Source: Pediococcus sp.
GTDB taxonomy: Bacteria > Bacillota > Bacilli > Lactobacillales > Lactobacillaceae
Direction of reading: 5' to 3'
NCBI GenBank assembly: GCA_022712335.1
Contig: JALAGR010000021.1
Coordinates: 1-6,314, forward strand
Length of the DNA stretch: 6,314 bases
Shown here: positions 1 to 6,314 of the stretch, piece by piece
How the letters are laid out: each line of letters opens with the position of its first letter
Position numbering within the stretch: position 1 is the first letter of the stretch
The notes under the pieces: model-generated
The model's database searches: none
Told to the model about the DNA's origin: nothing
What the model saw: only the letters and a program-made list of their open reading frames with translations
Made by a program: the position numbers and the translations under genes

Positions 1-1840
1 CTGCAACAACCAAACCAAATCGGTCGGGCTTTACCTTCCGCAAAACATTTCGAATTCCAGCAGATTCAAACTGGAAAACACCGCTTGTATCGCCACGCTG
101 GAAAAGTTGTAAAGTTTTTGCGTCATTTAAATCAATCTTCTCAATATCAAAATTCGGTTTTATTTGATGTACTTGTTCCAAAATATTAGCCATCAACGAA
201 AGATTTCGCAGTCCCAAGAAATCCATCTTCAATAATCCAACTCGTTCAACGTAGTTTTTTGAATACTGACTCATCAGCATCCCTTCGTTTCCATCCTGAA
301 CTGGCGTCGTTTCAATTAAATTTTGTTGACTCAAAACAATTCCCGCCGCATGTGTTGAAAAATGACGAGGAAGTCCTTCTAATCGTTGTGCTGTTTCAAA
401 CATAAAACGATTTCGTTCTGACGTTCGAACAAATTCTTGTAAACGAGTTGATTTAGCTAAAGCTCGTTCTAAAGTTATATTTAGTTCACTCGGAATCAAT
501 GCACTAATCTGATTGATTTTATTTGGCATTTCTCCAAAAACACGTGCCACATCTCGAATTGCTTGTTTAGCTGCCAAGGTTCCAAACGTGATAATTTGAC
601 CGACATGTTGGTGTCCATATTTATCATGGACGTATTTGAGGATCAACTCGCGTTTATCATCAGGAATATCCAAATCAATATCTGGCATTTGGGCCCGTTC
701 GGGGTTTAAGAAACGTTCAAAAAGCAATCCATATTCAATTGGATCAACACTAGTAATTCCTAACAAATAAGCCACTAATGAACCCGCAGCTGAGCCACGT
801 CCCGGACCCGTCAAAATATGATTTTGATGTGCAAATTGGACTACGTCGTGGATAATTAAAAAGTAGTCCGCAAATCCCATGGATTGGATAATATCCAACT
901 CACGCTCTAATCTTTGTTGATATTCCACGTTTTGTGCATTTTCGCTCTGCTCTAACTGTTGATGACACAGATCTTCTAAATACTGCGTTGAAGTCTCCGC
1001 ATTAGGCGTTTGAAACTCTGGCAACTGGGGCTGTGCAAATGGAATTTCCATGTTAATTTGCTCAACGACATCGTCCAATTGTTTCAACAATCCTTCGTAT
1101 CCTGCATCTAAATATTCTTTTTCGAATACGTCGCTTGGTTTTAACCAATTATTTCCTAAATCTTTTGCTAAAATTTCTGGATGGTTAATCACTTCACCTG
1201 TTGCAATATCTTTTAAAACTTGCGTTGCAAAATGATCTTCACTGTCTAGATATTCCACATTTGGTAATGGCAAACAGCCAATCTCGTGTTTCTCAGCAAT
1301 TTGAATTAAAGTTTGACGCATAATATTGGTTTGTTTTAAGTTGATTCCTAAATAAAGTGCCTTGGAATCAGCAAATTGCTGGTACTGTTCTAGCAGTTGA
1401 ACTGCATCTCCTGACAGCCCTCGCTCAAGTAATTCGGTCATTTCTGATCGTTGGGAAGGGACAATAACAATCAAGCCACCCAGCATATCTTGAATGTCAT
1501 CAAAAATAAATTTCTGTTTTTGTTCGTTGTTGGTCATCTTAGCCGAACTGATTTGCATTAAGTGATGGTAGCCTTTGACATTTTTAGCTAACAAAACAAG
1601 TGCAAATTGATTATCGATTCCCGTCGCACTATCTAACCAAATCGTTAGACCCACCAACGGTTTCACTTCATTTTTAATACAAGCTTGATAGAACTCGACC
1701 GTTCCATACATTGTATTATTATCGGTGAGGGCCATTGCTTGATATCCCCGATTTTTAGCTGCAGTAACTAAGTCATTAATTTTAATCGGGCTAGATAACA
1801 AACTATAAGAACTTAATACCTGTAATGGCACAAAAGACAT
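1..1840 (-). CDS. dnaE: DNA polymerase III subunit alpha, DnaE type (partial, N-terminal 613 residues)
   Basis: This is a replicative C-family DNA polymerase that polymerises DNA at the replication fork. In Firmicutes with PolC, DnaE mainly extends RNA primers on the lagging strand. The reading frame is open from the ATG at 1840 to the left edge, so about half of a usual ~1,100-residue protein is visible; the rest of the fingers, the beta-clamp-binding region and the OB fold lie outside. An N-terminal PHP domain (about 1-265) is followed by the palm with GPGRGSAAGS (345-354) and MPDIDLDIPDD, whose D387 and D389 match the catalytic aspartates. The thumb region includes STHAAG (H497), and LLKMDFLGLR carries K538 and the third catalytic aspartate D540. 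The start is supported by AGGAGG at 1849-1854, 8 nt upstream. The PHP metal ligands are mostly lost: the usual HxH is Q7-V-L9 and TDHG is TDNN. Proofreading by this domain is therefore unlikely. The identification is secure. Confidence 0.97.
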   Translation of the reverse strand, partial: MSFVPLQVLSSYSLLSSPIKINDLVTAAKNRGYQAMALTDNNTMYGTVEFYQACIKNEVKPLVGLTIWLDSATGIDNQFALVLLAKNVKGYHHLMQISSAKMTNNEQKQKFIFDDIQDMLGGLIVIVPSQRSEMTELLERGLSGDAVQLLEQYQQFADSKALYLGINLKQTNIMRQTLIQIAEKHEIGCLPLPNVEYLDSEDHFATQVLKDIATGEVINHPEILAKDLGNNWLKPSDVFEKEYLDAGYEGLLKQLDDVVEQINMEIPFAQPQLPEFQTPNAETSTQYLEDLCHQQLEQSENAQNVEYQQRLERELDIIQSMGFADYFLIIHDVVQFAHQNHILTGPGRGSAAGSLVAYLLGITSVDPIEYGLLFERFLNPERAQMPDIDLDIPDDKRELILKYVHDKYGHQHVGQIITFGTLAAKQAIRDVARVFGEMPNKINQISALIPSELNITLERALAKSTRLQEFVRTSERNRFMFETAQRLEGLPRHFSTHAAGIVLSQQNLIETTPVQDGNEGMLMSQYSKNYVERVGLLKMDFLGLRNLSLMANILEQVHQIKPNFDIEKIDLNDAKTLQLFQRGDTSGVFQFESAGIRNVLRKVKPDRFGLVVA

Positions 1841-1864
1841 TCTCGTCCCCTCCTCTTTTTTACA

Positions 1865-1893
1865 ATTATACTAAATAATTTGAGCTTCTCCAA
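1865..1893 (-). promoter_or_regulatory. Promoter for dnaE
   Basis: On the minus strand a perfect TATAAT -10 (1865-1870) is preceded, after 17 bp, by TTGGAG (1888-1893), a weak -35 that keeps only the TTG. The -10 lies 10 nt upstream of the AGGAGG ribosome binding site, so the leader is very short. It is called from consensus only. Confidence 0.65.
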
Positions 1894-1908
1894 AAATACA
1901 GAGTTTAA

Positions 1909-1937
1909 TTTATTTTCAAGCGCAATTGTGCTAAAAT
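1909..1937 (+). promoter_or_regulatory. Extended -10 promoter for the small membrane protein gene
   Basis: TGCTAAAAT at 1929-1937 is a TGN-extended -10 with a 5/6 match to TATAAT. The hexamer 17 bp upstream, TTTATT (1909-1914), is a poor -35, as is common for extended -10 promoters. It is back-to-back with the dnaE promoter; the two -10 boxes are about 60 bp apart and the elements do not overlap. I saw no clear operator between them. Confidence 0.55.
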
Positions 1938-1948
1938 AACTCTTGTTC

Positions 1949-1957
1949 AGAAAGGGG
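1949..1957 (+). promoter_or_regulatory. Ribosome binding site deciding the ATG at 1967
   Basis: AGAAAGGGG matches the 16S 3'-end complement (AGAAAGGAGG) with one change and ends 9 nt before the ATG at 1967. An upstream in-frame TTG at 1943 would place this site inside the coding region and would have no ribosome binding site of its own. The ATG is therefore the preferred start. Confidence 0.75.
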
Positions 1958-1966
1958 CCAAACGAA

Positions 1967-2140
1967 ATGAAACAAGTCGTAGTTATTTTTTGGGCATTTA
2001 TTTTTGGCGAAATTATTGGTTACATTGGCGGTAAGCTCGATGCTTTACCATACACGCCATTAGAAATTGGTATTATCGCAGCTGTAGTGGCACTTCTCAC
2101 TGCTAATATGATTACATTGATTTCAAAACCTAAAAAATAA
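1967..2140 (+). CDS. Small two-helix membrane protein, DUF2929/YjzD-like
   Basis: This is a 57-residue protein with two hydrophobic segments, about 4-22 (begins VVVIFWAFIFGE) and about 33-53 (begins EIGIIAAVV). They are joined by a short polar loop with GGKLDALPYTP, and the protein ends in a basic SKPKK tail. The size, the two-helix hairpin and the aromatic FWAFIFGE-type first helix fit the DUF2929 (YjzD) family of Firmicutes, whose function is unknown. My recollection is that such a gene often sits beside dnaE in lactobacilli; this is not something the sequence proves. A basic C-terminus after the second helix suggests that both ends face the cytoplasm (positive-inside rule). It is transcribed divergently from dnaE and convergently with clpB, alone, between its own promoter and a terminator directly after the stop codon. 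The gene is well supported by its signals; the family name is less certain. Confidence 0.8.
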   Translation: MKQVVVIFWAFIFGEIIGYIGGKLDALPYTPLEIGIIAAVVALLTANMITLISKPKK

Positions 2141-2186
2141 GGATGCAATTCCTTGGTAGTAATACCAAAGAGTGCATCCTTTTTTT
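2141..2186. terminator. Bidirectional intrinsic terminator between convergent genes
   Basis: The outer stem GGATGCA (2141-2147) pairs with TGCATCC (2173-2179). An inner stem CCTTGGTA (2151-2158) pairs with TACCAAAG (2163-2170), with one C-A mismatch and a GTAA loop. On the plus strand seven T follow (2180-2186). On the minus strand the same hairpin is followed by TTATTTTTTAG (read 2140 to 2130). It can therefore end both the small membrane protein transcript and the clpB transcript. Its plus-strand T run overlaps the clpB stop codon (2185-2187), and its minus-strand U tract lies in the last codons of the plus-strand gene. Confidence 0.9.
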
Positions 2187-4776
2187 ATTTATTCTGAAAA
2201 ACTAATTGATCATTCAAAACATCAATATTGACCGTGGAACTAGGACGAACTCGCCCGCTAATAATTTCCTTAGCTAATGGAGTTTCGACGTGCTTAGTAA
2301 TATAACGTCGTAATGGTCGTGCCCCAAATGCCGGATCATATGCTTGTTCAACGATATAATCTTGTGCGTCATCTGAAATGCTAAGTTTAATTTCTTGGTC
2401 ACTTAGGCGTTGTGACAAATTCTCAATCAATTTAATTACAATCTGACGAACATCTTGCTTACTCAATGGAGTGAACATAATAATGTCATCGATTCGGTTT
2501 AAAAATTCTGGTCTGAAGTAGCCATGCAAGACGTCTTGAACTTGATCACGAATCGTATCATCAATTGTATTTTCGGATTGATTCTTCAAAAGTAGATCTG
2601 AACCTAAATTGGAAGTCATGATCAAAATCGTATTTCTAAAGTTTACCGTTCGACCTTGCCCATCCGTTAAGCGACCATCATCCAAAACTTGCAGAAGAAT
2701 ATTAAATACTTCTGGATGAGCCTTTTCGATTTCATCAAATAAAACGATTGAATATGGATTTCTTCGAACTGCTTCGGTTAATTGTCCACCCTCTTCGTAG
2801 CCAATGTATCCTGGAGCTGCACCGACTAGCCGTGAAACCGATTCTTTTTCCATGTATTCAGACATATCAATTCTAACCATATTATCTTCTGAATCAAATA
2901 GTGCTTCAGCTAACGCTTTCGATAATTCGGTCTTACCAACACCTGTAGGGCCTAAGAAAAGAAATGAGCCAATTGGTCGATTAGGATCTTGTAAGCCCGC
3001 ACGTGAACGTAAAACAGCATCTGAAACAGATTGTACTGCTTCATCTTGTCCAATCACGCGGTCATGAAGTTTATCTGCTAAATGCAAGAGTTTCTCACGT
3101 TCGCCTTCAACTAGTCGTGCGACCGGAATTCCAGTCATTTGACTGATAGTTTGAGCAATTTCTTTATCCGTAACTGATTCTTCCACTAGCCAGTCACCAT
3201 GGGTATCTTCAGATTGGCTTTCTAATTGCTCCAATTCCTTTTCTAATGCTGGAATGGTTCCATGTTGCAAAATTGCTGCTTGATCTAGATCGTACGAACT
3301 TTCTGCTTCTTGCAAATCATGTTTGGCTTTATCCAATTCATTTTTCTTATCACTAATTTTTTTAATTTCTTCTTTTTGTGCGGCCCAGCGCGATTCTAGT
3401 TTAACTTTTTCTTCTTTAGTTTCTGATAATTCTTTTTGCAAATCTTTTAAACGCTTAGCTGATTCAGCGTCACTTTCGTTTTTAAGTGCCCGCTCTTCAA
3501 CTTGCAAACGCATCATTTGACGGTTAACTTGATCTAATTCTGTTGGATTAGAATTCATTTCAACTTTAATTTTAGCTGAAGCTTCATCGATCAAATCAAT
3601 GGCCTTATCTGGTAAATAGCGATCTGTAATATATCTACTAGAAAGTTTAGCAGCTGCAACTAACGCATTATCATGAATACGAACACCATGATGGATTTCA
3701 AAACGTTCTTTTAACCCACGTAAAATACTAATGGTGTCTTCAATCGTAGGTTCCTTAACTAATACACGTTGGAAACGACGCTCAAGTGCTTTGTCTTTTT
3801 CGATGTTTTCTCGATATTCATCTAAGGTCGTTGCACCAATTAGATGTAATTCACCACGAGCAAGCATTGGTTTTAGTAAATTACCAGCATCCATACTACC
3901 TTCAGTTTTACCTGCACCAACGATCGTATGAATTTCATCAATAAATAGGATGATCTGTCCTGCTGATTTCGATACTTCTTTCAAAACCGCTTTTAAACGT
4001 TCTTCAAAATCACCACGGTACTTTGCCCCAGCAATTAAGGAACCCATATCGAGAGAAACAATGGTTTTATCGACTAAATTACTTGGAACATCCCCTTTAG
4101 CAATTCGTTGAGCTAACCCTTCCACGATTGCTGTTTTACCAACTCCAGGCTCTCCAATTAAAACTGGGTTATTTTTTGTTTTCCGAGATAAGATTCGAAT
4201 CACATCTAAAATCTCTTCATCTCGTCCAATAACTGGATCAGGATTTTCATTATGCGCTCTCTTGACTAAATCTGTCCCGTATTTTTCTAATGCTTTATAA
4301 CCACTTTCTTGTTCTTTTGACGTCACTCTTTCACCCCCACGAAACTCATCAACCTTTGCCAGTACTTGTGTTTGAGTAAGTCCTTGCTTAGTTAGAAAGT
4401 CCTTAAATTTATTCTGACCTAATTCAAATAACGCGATTAAAACCGTATCAACTGCTACAAATTCATCTTGTAACTTTTCACGTTGTCGATCTGCTTGAAC
4501 TAATAATTGGTTGAGTTCAGCTGAAATGGATTGTCCATAATTAACCTGACTACCACTCACAATACTAATTTGATCAAGTTCTTGGTCCAGTTCTGCTTGA
4601 ACCGCGTTATTATCGATTCCCAAATCCGTTAATAACGTTCCCATCAACTGATCTGGTTGCGTTAAAAATTTAAATAATTCCGGCACACCAATTTCTTGAT
4701 GTTGGCGGTTCACAGCAATTTGTTGCGCCTCGCTAATTGCTTCTTGAAGTGCCGTTGTCATTTTCTCTGGATTCAT
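2185..4776 (-). CDS. clpB: ATP-dependent disaggregase chaperone ClpB
   Basis: ClpB is a cytoplasmic Hsp100 AAA+ hexamer that threads aggregated proteins through its pore and works with DnaK/DnaJ/GrpE. At 863 residues it has the normal family length (E. coli 857). In order, it has the Clp N domain (about 1-148) and AAA-1 with Walker A GEPGVGKT (208-215), pore-loop Y253 in KYRGD, Walker B D280-E281 and arginine fingers R333/R334. A long coiled-coil middle domain follows (about 405-530), typical of ClpB and longer than in ClpC or ClpE. AAA-2 has Walker A GPTGVGKT (609-616), pore loop GYIGY (656-660), Walker B D681-E682, R755/R761 and sensor-2 GAR (818-820). All key ATPase residues are intact, and I saw no C-terminal ClpP-binding loop. 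The ATG at 4776 has GGAGG (4786-4790) 9 nt upstream. It lies 20 nt after the nif3-like stop, so it is probably the last gene of that operon. No CtsR heptads or CIRCE element were seen upstream. A likely internal GTG start is listed separately. Confidence 0.97.
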   Translation of the reverse strand: MNPEKMTTALQEAISEAQQIAVNRQHQEIGVPELFKFLTQPDQLMGTLLTDLGIDNNAVQAELDQELDQISIVSGSQVNYGQSISAELNQLLVQADRQREKLQDEFVAVDTVLIALFELGQNKFKDFLTKQGLTQTQVLAKVDEFRGGERVTSKEQESGYKALEKYGTDLVKRAHNENPDPVIGRDEEILDVIRILSRKTKNNPVLIGEPGVGKTAIVEGLAQRIAKGDVPSNLVDKTIVSLDMGSLIAGAKYRGDFEERLKAVLKEVSKSAGQIILFIDEIHTIVGAGKTEGSMDAGNLLKPMLARGELHLIGATTLDEYRENIEKDKALERRFQRVLVKEPTIEDTISILRGLKERFEIHHGVRIHDNALVAAAKLSSRYITDRYLPDKAIDLIDEASAKIKVEMNSNPTELDQVNRQMMRLQVEERALKNESDAESAKRLKDLQKELSETKEEKVKLESRWAAQKEEIKKISDKKNELDKAKHDLQEAESSYDLDQAAILQHGTIPALEKELEQLESQSEDTHGDWLVEESVTDKEIAQTISQMTGIPVARLVEGEREKLLHLADKLHDRVIGQDEAVQSVSDAVLRSRAGLQDPNRPIGSFLFLGPTGVGKTELSKALAEALFDSEDNMVRIDMSEYMEKESVSRLVGAAPGYIGYEEGGQLTEAVRRNPYSIVLFDEIEKAHPEVFNILLQVLDDGRLTDGQGRTVNFRNTILIMTSNLGSDLLLKNQSENTIDDTIRDQVQDVLHGYFRPEFLNRIDDIIMFTPLSKQDVRQIVIKLIENLSQRLSDQEIKLSISDDAQDYIVEQAYDPAFGARPLRRYITKHVETPLAKEIISGRVRPSSTVNIDVLNDQLVFQNK
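4324..4338 (-). promoter_or_regulatory. Candidate internal translation start in clpB (truncated ClpB)
   Basis: Inside clpB, GGGGGTGA (4331-4338) differs from the ideal Shine-Dalgarno GGAGGTGA at one base. Its G-run ends 7 nt before an in-frame GTG (4324-4326, Val151, in RGGERVTS). From family knowledge, E. coli ClpB makes a shorter form lacking the N domain from an internal GTG at Val149 in the equivalent RGGESV segment. Starting here would give a 713-residue protein with both ATPase domains and no N domain. Use of this start is inferred. Confidence 0.5.
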
Positions 4777-4790
4777 TCACAATCGCCTCC

Positions 4791-4808
4791 CAATTTTTAT
4801 AAAAATTG
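4791..4808. repeat. Perfect 18-bp palindrome at the nif3/clpB junction
   Basis: CAATTTTTATAAAAATTG reads the same on both strands. It spans the nif3-like stop codon (4797-4799) and touches the clpB ribosome binding site (4786-4790). In mRNA it could fold as a 7-bp AU-rich stem with a UAUA loop, which is weak. It has no following T tract, so it is not a convincing terminator. It could be an operator half-site pair, a minor RNA structure, or chance in AT-rich DNA. Confidence 0.5.
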
Positions 4809-5588
4809 ATATGGATTTGTATTGGTCGTTGATTCTACAATTTCAATATCCCAACTATTTTCAGCCTTCCATTCGTTAAATAAAGCAGTTAGTTTGGGAA
4901 TACAAATTTTCTCAACATTATGCCCCACATCAATTACGCGGATTCCATCTGCTAACATGTCGTGTCCTGTGTGATAATACACATCTCCTGTAACAAAAAC
5001 ATCTGCTCCTGCTTTGAGCATTTCTGGATAAAATTTTCCACCATCTCCACCAACAATGGCAACTTTTTTGATTGATGCATCATTATTATTGGAGACTAAG
5101 CGTAATCCGCTTAAATTAAAAGTTTGTTTTAATGATTTAGCAAAACCTTCTACTGATGGTGCCGTTGTCAATTCACCAATCCGACCAATATTGGTATCGT
5201 AGTGGGCGGAGTAAACTGACTTAACCTTAGTTAGCTGCATTGCATCTGCAAGCCAATCGTTCATTCCACCTTCAGTAACATCTAAATTAGTATGTGCAGA
5301 ATAAACCAAAATCGAATTTTGAATTAATTTAGCATACATTTGATTTTGCGGATTACTGAAGTCCAAATTTTTAATTGGCCGAAAAATCAATGGATGATGC
5401 GAAAAAATCATATCGCAATTTTGCGCAATGGCTTCGTCCACGACTTCTGGACGAACATCTAGCGTTACTAGCACTCGATGAACTGCAGCGTTAACATCAC
5501 CAATCTGCAATCCAACTGGGTCATGATCAAATGCGATGGTTTTTGGTGCAAAATTTTCGAAACGATCGATTATTTGTTTAGCTAACAT
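4797..5588 (-). CDS. Nif3-like dinuclear metal center hexameric protein (YqfO/YbgI family, short form)
   Basis: This is a member of the Nif3/DUF34 family, soluble proteins that form toroidal hexamers with a two-metal site. The biochemical role is not settled; some members are annotated as GTP cyclohydrolase I type 2, on limited evidence. Family motifs are present in order: DPVGLQIGD (23-31), SHHPLIF with H64/H65, AHTNLDVTEGGMNDWLA with H99 and D103, GGDGGKF (180-186), TGDVYYHTGHD (200-210) and DVGHNVEK with H223 and E226. The metal ligands expected from family structures (two adjacent His, an Asp, and a late His and Glu) are all retained. At 263 residues it lacks the ~100-residue insertion of Bacillus YqfO (about 370 residues) and is closer in size to E. 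coli YbgI. The ATG at 5588 has AAGGAGA (5598-5604) 9 nt upstream and overlaps the end of trmK by 11 nt, which implies coupled expression. The trmK-yqfO pairing is common in Firmicutes. Confidence 0.93.
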   Translation of the reverse strand: MLAKQIIDRFENFAPKTIAFDHDPVGLQIGDVNAAVHRVLVTLDVRPEVVDEAIAQNCDMIFSHHPLIFRPIKNLDFSNPQNQMYAKLIQNSILVYSAHTNLDVTEGGMNDWLADAMQLTKVKSVYSAHYDTNIGRIGELTTAPSVEGFAKSLKQTFNLSGLRLVSNNNDASIKKVAIVGGDGGKFYPEMLKAGADVFVTGDVYYHTGHDMLADGIRVIDVGHNVEKICIPKLTALFNEWKAENSWDIEIVESTTNTNPYQFL

Positions 5589-6276
5589 ATTCGAACATCT
5601 CCTTAATGTAATTAATTTGCTTAGTAACTTGATCTAGTTTAGCTTGTCCATGATGGGGATGAGCCTTTAAATTCTCTTCGATTTTTCTTAAACGCTTTAG
5701 TTCGCGTTGCCACTTATGCGTATATACATCATTATGACTCTTCATAAGCATTGGTCCAAACATTTGCTCTTTTTCTGACAAATTCATTTCGCCAGGCTCT
5801 GCCACAATAATTTCATATAAATGATGGTCTTCAGCCACGATGTCTTCATAAGTGATTTTAAATCCATTGTTAATCAACCAGTCTCTTAATTCGGCTTCAC
5901 CAACATTAGGTTGTAAAATCAACTTTTTAACATTACTTAATTTAGTTTTTCCATCATTTAATATTTTACGAATCAATTGACCGCCCATTACAGCAATACA
6001 AATCACATCAATTGCATCTGTATCTTGAATAACAGCTAATCCATCACCTAAACGTGCTTCAATTTGTTTGGTTGCATCATTTTTTTCAATTTCTTCTTTA
6101 GAATTGGATAATGGTCCAGCTGCCACTTCTCCAGCAATTGCACTAATCGCGATTTCATTCTTAATTAAATTAATTGCTAAGTATGCATGATCTGATCCAA
6201 TATCAGCAATTTTTGATCCCTTAGGCACTAAGCTTGCAACAATTTTTAGTCTTGGTGATAAATTATTTGAATTCAT
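5578..6276 (-). CDS. trmK: tRNA (adenine(22)-N(1))-methyltransferase TrmK
   Basis: TrmK transfers a methyl group from S-adenosylmethionine to N1 of adenine 22 in the D-loop of certain bacterial tRNAs; Bacillus subtilis YqfN is the type member. The 232-residue length is typical. The N-terminal Rossmann methyltransferase domain shows the SAM-binding motif IADIGSDHAYL (23-33), a GDGL segment (77-80), IAVMGGQLIRKIL (94-106) and LQPN (121-124). The C-terminal part (about 170-232) is rich in charged residues, contains a KWQRELKRLRKIEENL stretch and fits the family's helical coiled-coil domain. One oddity is that the usual IAGMGG segment reads IAVMGG, with Val96 in place of glycine. The ATG at 6276 has TAGGAG (6285-6290) 8 nt upstream and a TATAAT box further up at the window edge. 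It is the first visible gene of the cluster trmK, nif3-like, clpB. Confidence 0.94.
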   Translation of the reverse strand: MNSNNLSPRLKIVASLVPKGSKIADIGSDHAYLAINLIKNEIAISAIAGEVAAGPLSNSKEEIEKNDATKQIEARLGDGLAVIQDTDAIDVICIAVMGGQLIRKILNDGKTKLSNVKKLILQPNVGEAELRDWLINNGFKITYEDIVAEDHHLYEIIVAEPGEMNLSEKEQMFGPMLMKSHNDVYTHKWQRELKRLRKIEENLKAHPHHGQAKLDQVTKQINYIKEMFEYVS

Positions 6277-6308
6277 AAAATAAACTCCTATTATTTTTCG
6301 TAATTACA

Positions 6309-6314
6309 ATTATA
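6309..6314 (-). promoter_or_regulatory. -10 box for the trmK cluster (promoter cut by window edge)
   Basis: A perfect TATAAT on the minus strand occupies the last six bases, 18 nt upstream of the trmK ribosome binding site. The -35 would lie beyond the window. The context TATAATTGTAA is the same as at the dnaE promoter, which supports a real -10. It suggests that trmK heads its own transcript rather than depending on upstream genes, although read-through cannot be excluded. Confidence 0.5.

Noticed and set aside
596..602. Single CtsR-like heptad (GGTCAAA on the minus strand)
   Set aside because: It is one copy inside the dnaE coding sequence with no tandem partner; CtsR needs a direct repeat near a promoter.
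1050..1235. Plus-strand ORF of 61 codons
   Set aside because: It lies wholly antisense to dnaE, has no ribosome binding site or promoter that I could support, and has a Ser/Phe/Asn-rich product typical of a shadow frame.
1943..1966. Upstream TTG start adding 8 residues to the small membrane protein
   Set aside because: The added segment contains the ribosome binding site for the ATG at 1967, has no site of its own and adds nothing resembling the family's N-terminus.
2141..2186. Hairpin considered as a small RNA or attachment site
   Set aside because: The T tracts on both sides and the position between convergent stop codons are fully explained by a bidirectional terminator.
2804..3067. Plus-strand ORF of 87 codons
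   Set aside because: It is antisense to the conserved AAA-2 domain of clpB, and its composition reflects the reverse complement of that conserved coding sequence.
3323..3520. Plus-strand ORF of 65 codons with a hydrophobic start resembling a signal peptide
   Set aside because: It is antisense to the clpB coiled-coil domain. The Leu/Phe/Ser richness comes from reading Lys/Glu/Asp codons in reverse, and no ribosome binding site was seen.
3731..3931. Plus-strand ORF of 66 codons
   Set aside because: It is antisense to AAA-1 of clpB and has no independent expression signals.

Overview
The window looks like core chromosome from a low-GC Firmicute, most likely a member of the Lactobacillaceae. 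The evidence is the AT-rich composition, strong AGGAGG-type ribosome binding sites, consensus TATAAT promoters, a DnaE polymerase with a degenerate PHP site, the short form of Nif3 and a DUF2929/YjzD-type small membrane protein. The genus cannot be fixed by eye. There are no mobile elements, CRISPR arrays, rRNA or tRNA genes, or prophage genes, and coding density is close to complete.

Layout, left to right: (1) the first 613 codons of dnaE on the minus strand, with the C-terminal half beyond the left edge; (2) a 126-bp divergent intergenic region with one promoter for dnaE (minus) and an extended -10 promoter for the next gene (plus); (3) a 57-codon two-helix membrane protein gene on the plus strand; (4) a strong hairpin with T-rich flanks on both sides, working as a shared terminator for the convergent genes; (5) a minus-strand cluster transcribed trmK, nif3-like, clpB. 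In this cluster trmK and nif3 overlap by 11 nt, and clpB starts 20 nt after the nif3 stop. A -10 box for trmK lies at the extreme right edge.

Functionally this is housekeeping: lagging-strand or error-prone replication (DnaE), tRNA m1A22 methylation (TrmK), a conserved dinuclear-metal protein of uncertain role (Nif3/YqfO) and the protein disaggregase ClpB. I do not see an undescribed multi-gene system. The points most worth a second look are in and around clpB. It is placed as the last gene of a housekeeping operon with no visible CtsR or CIRCE operator. A perfect 18-bp palindrome abuts its ribosome binding site. A well-placed internal GTG with a near-consensus Shine-Dalgarno sits where E. 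coli makes its N-terminally truncated ClpB. Other oddities are a metal-site-less PHP domain in DnaE and a Gly-to-Val change in the usual GMGG motif of TrmK.
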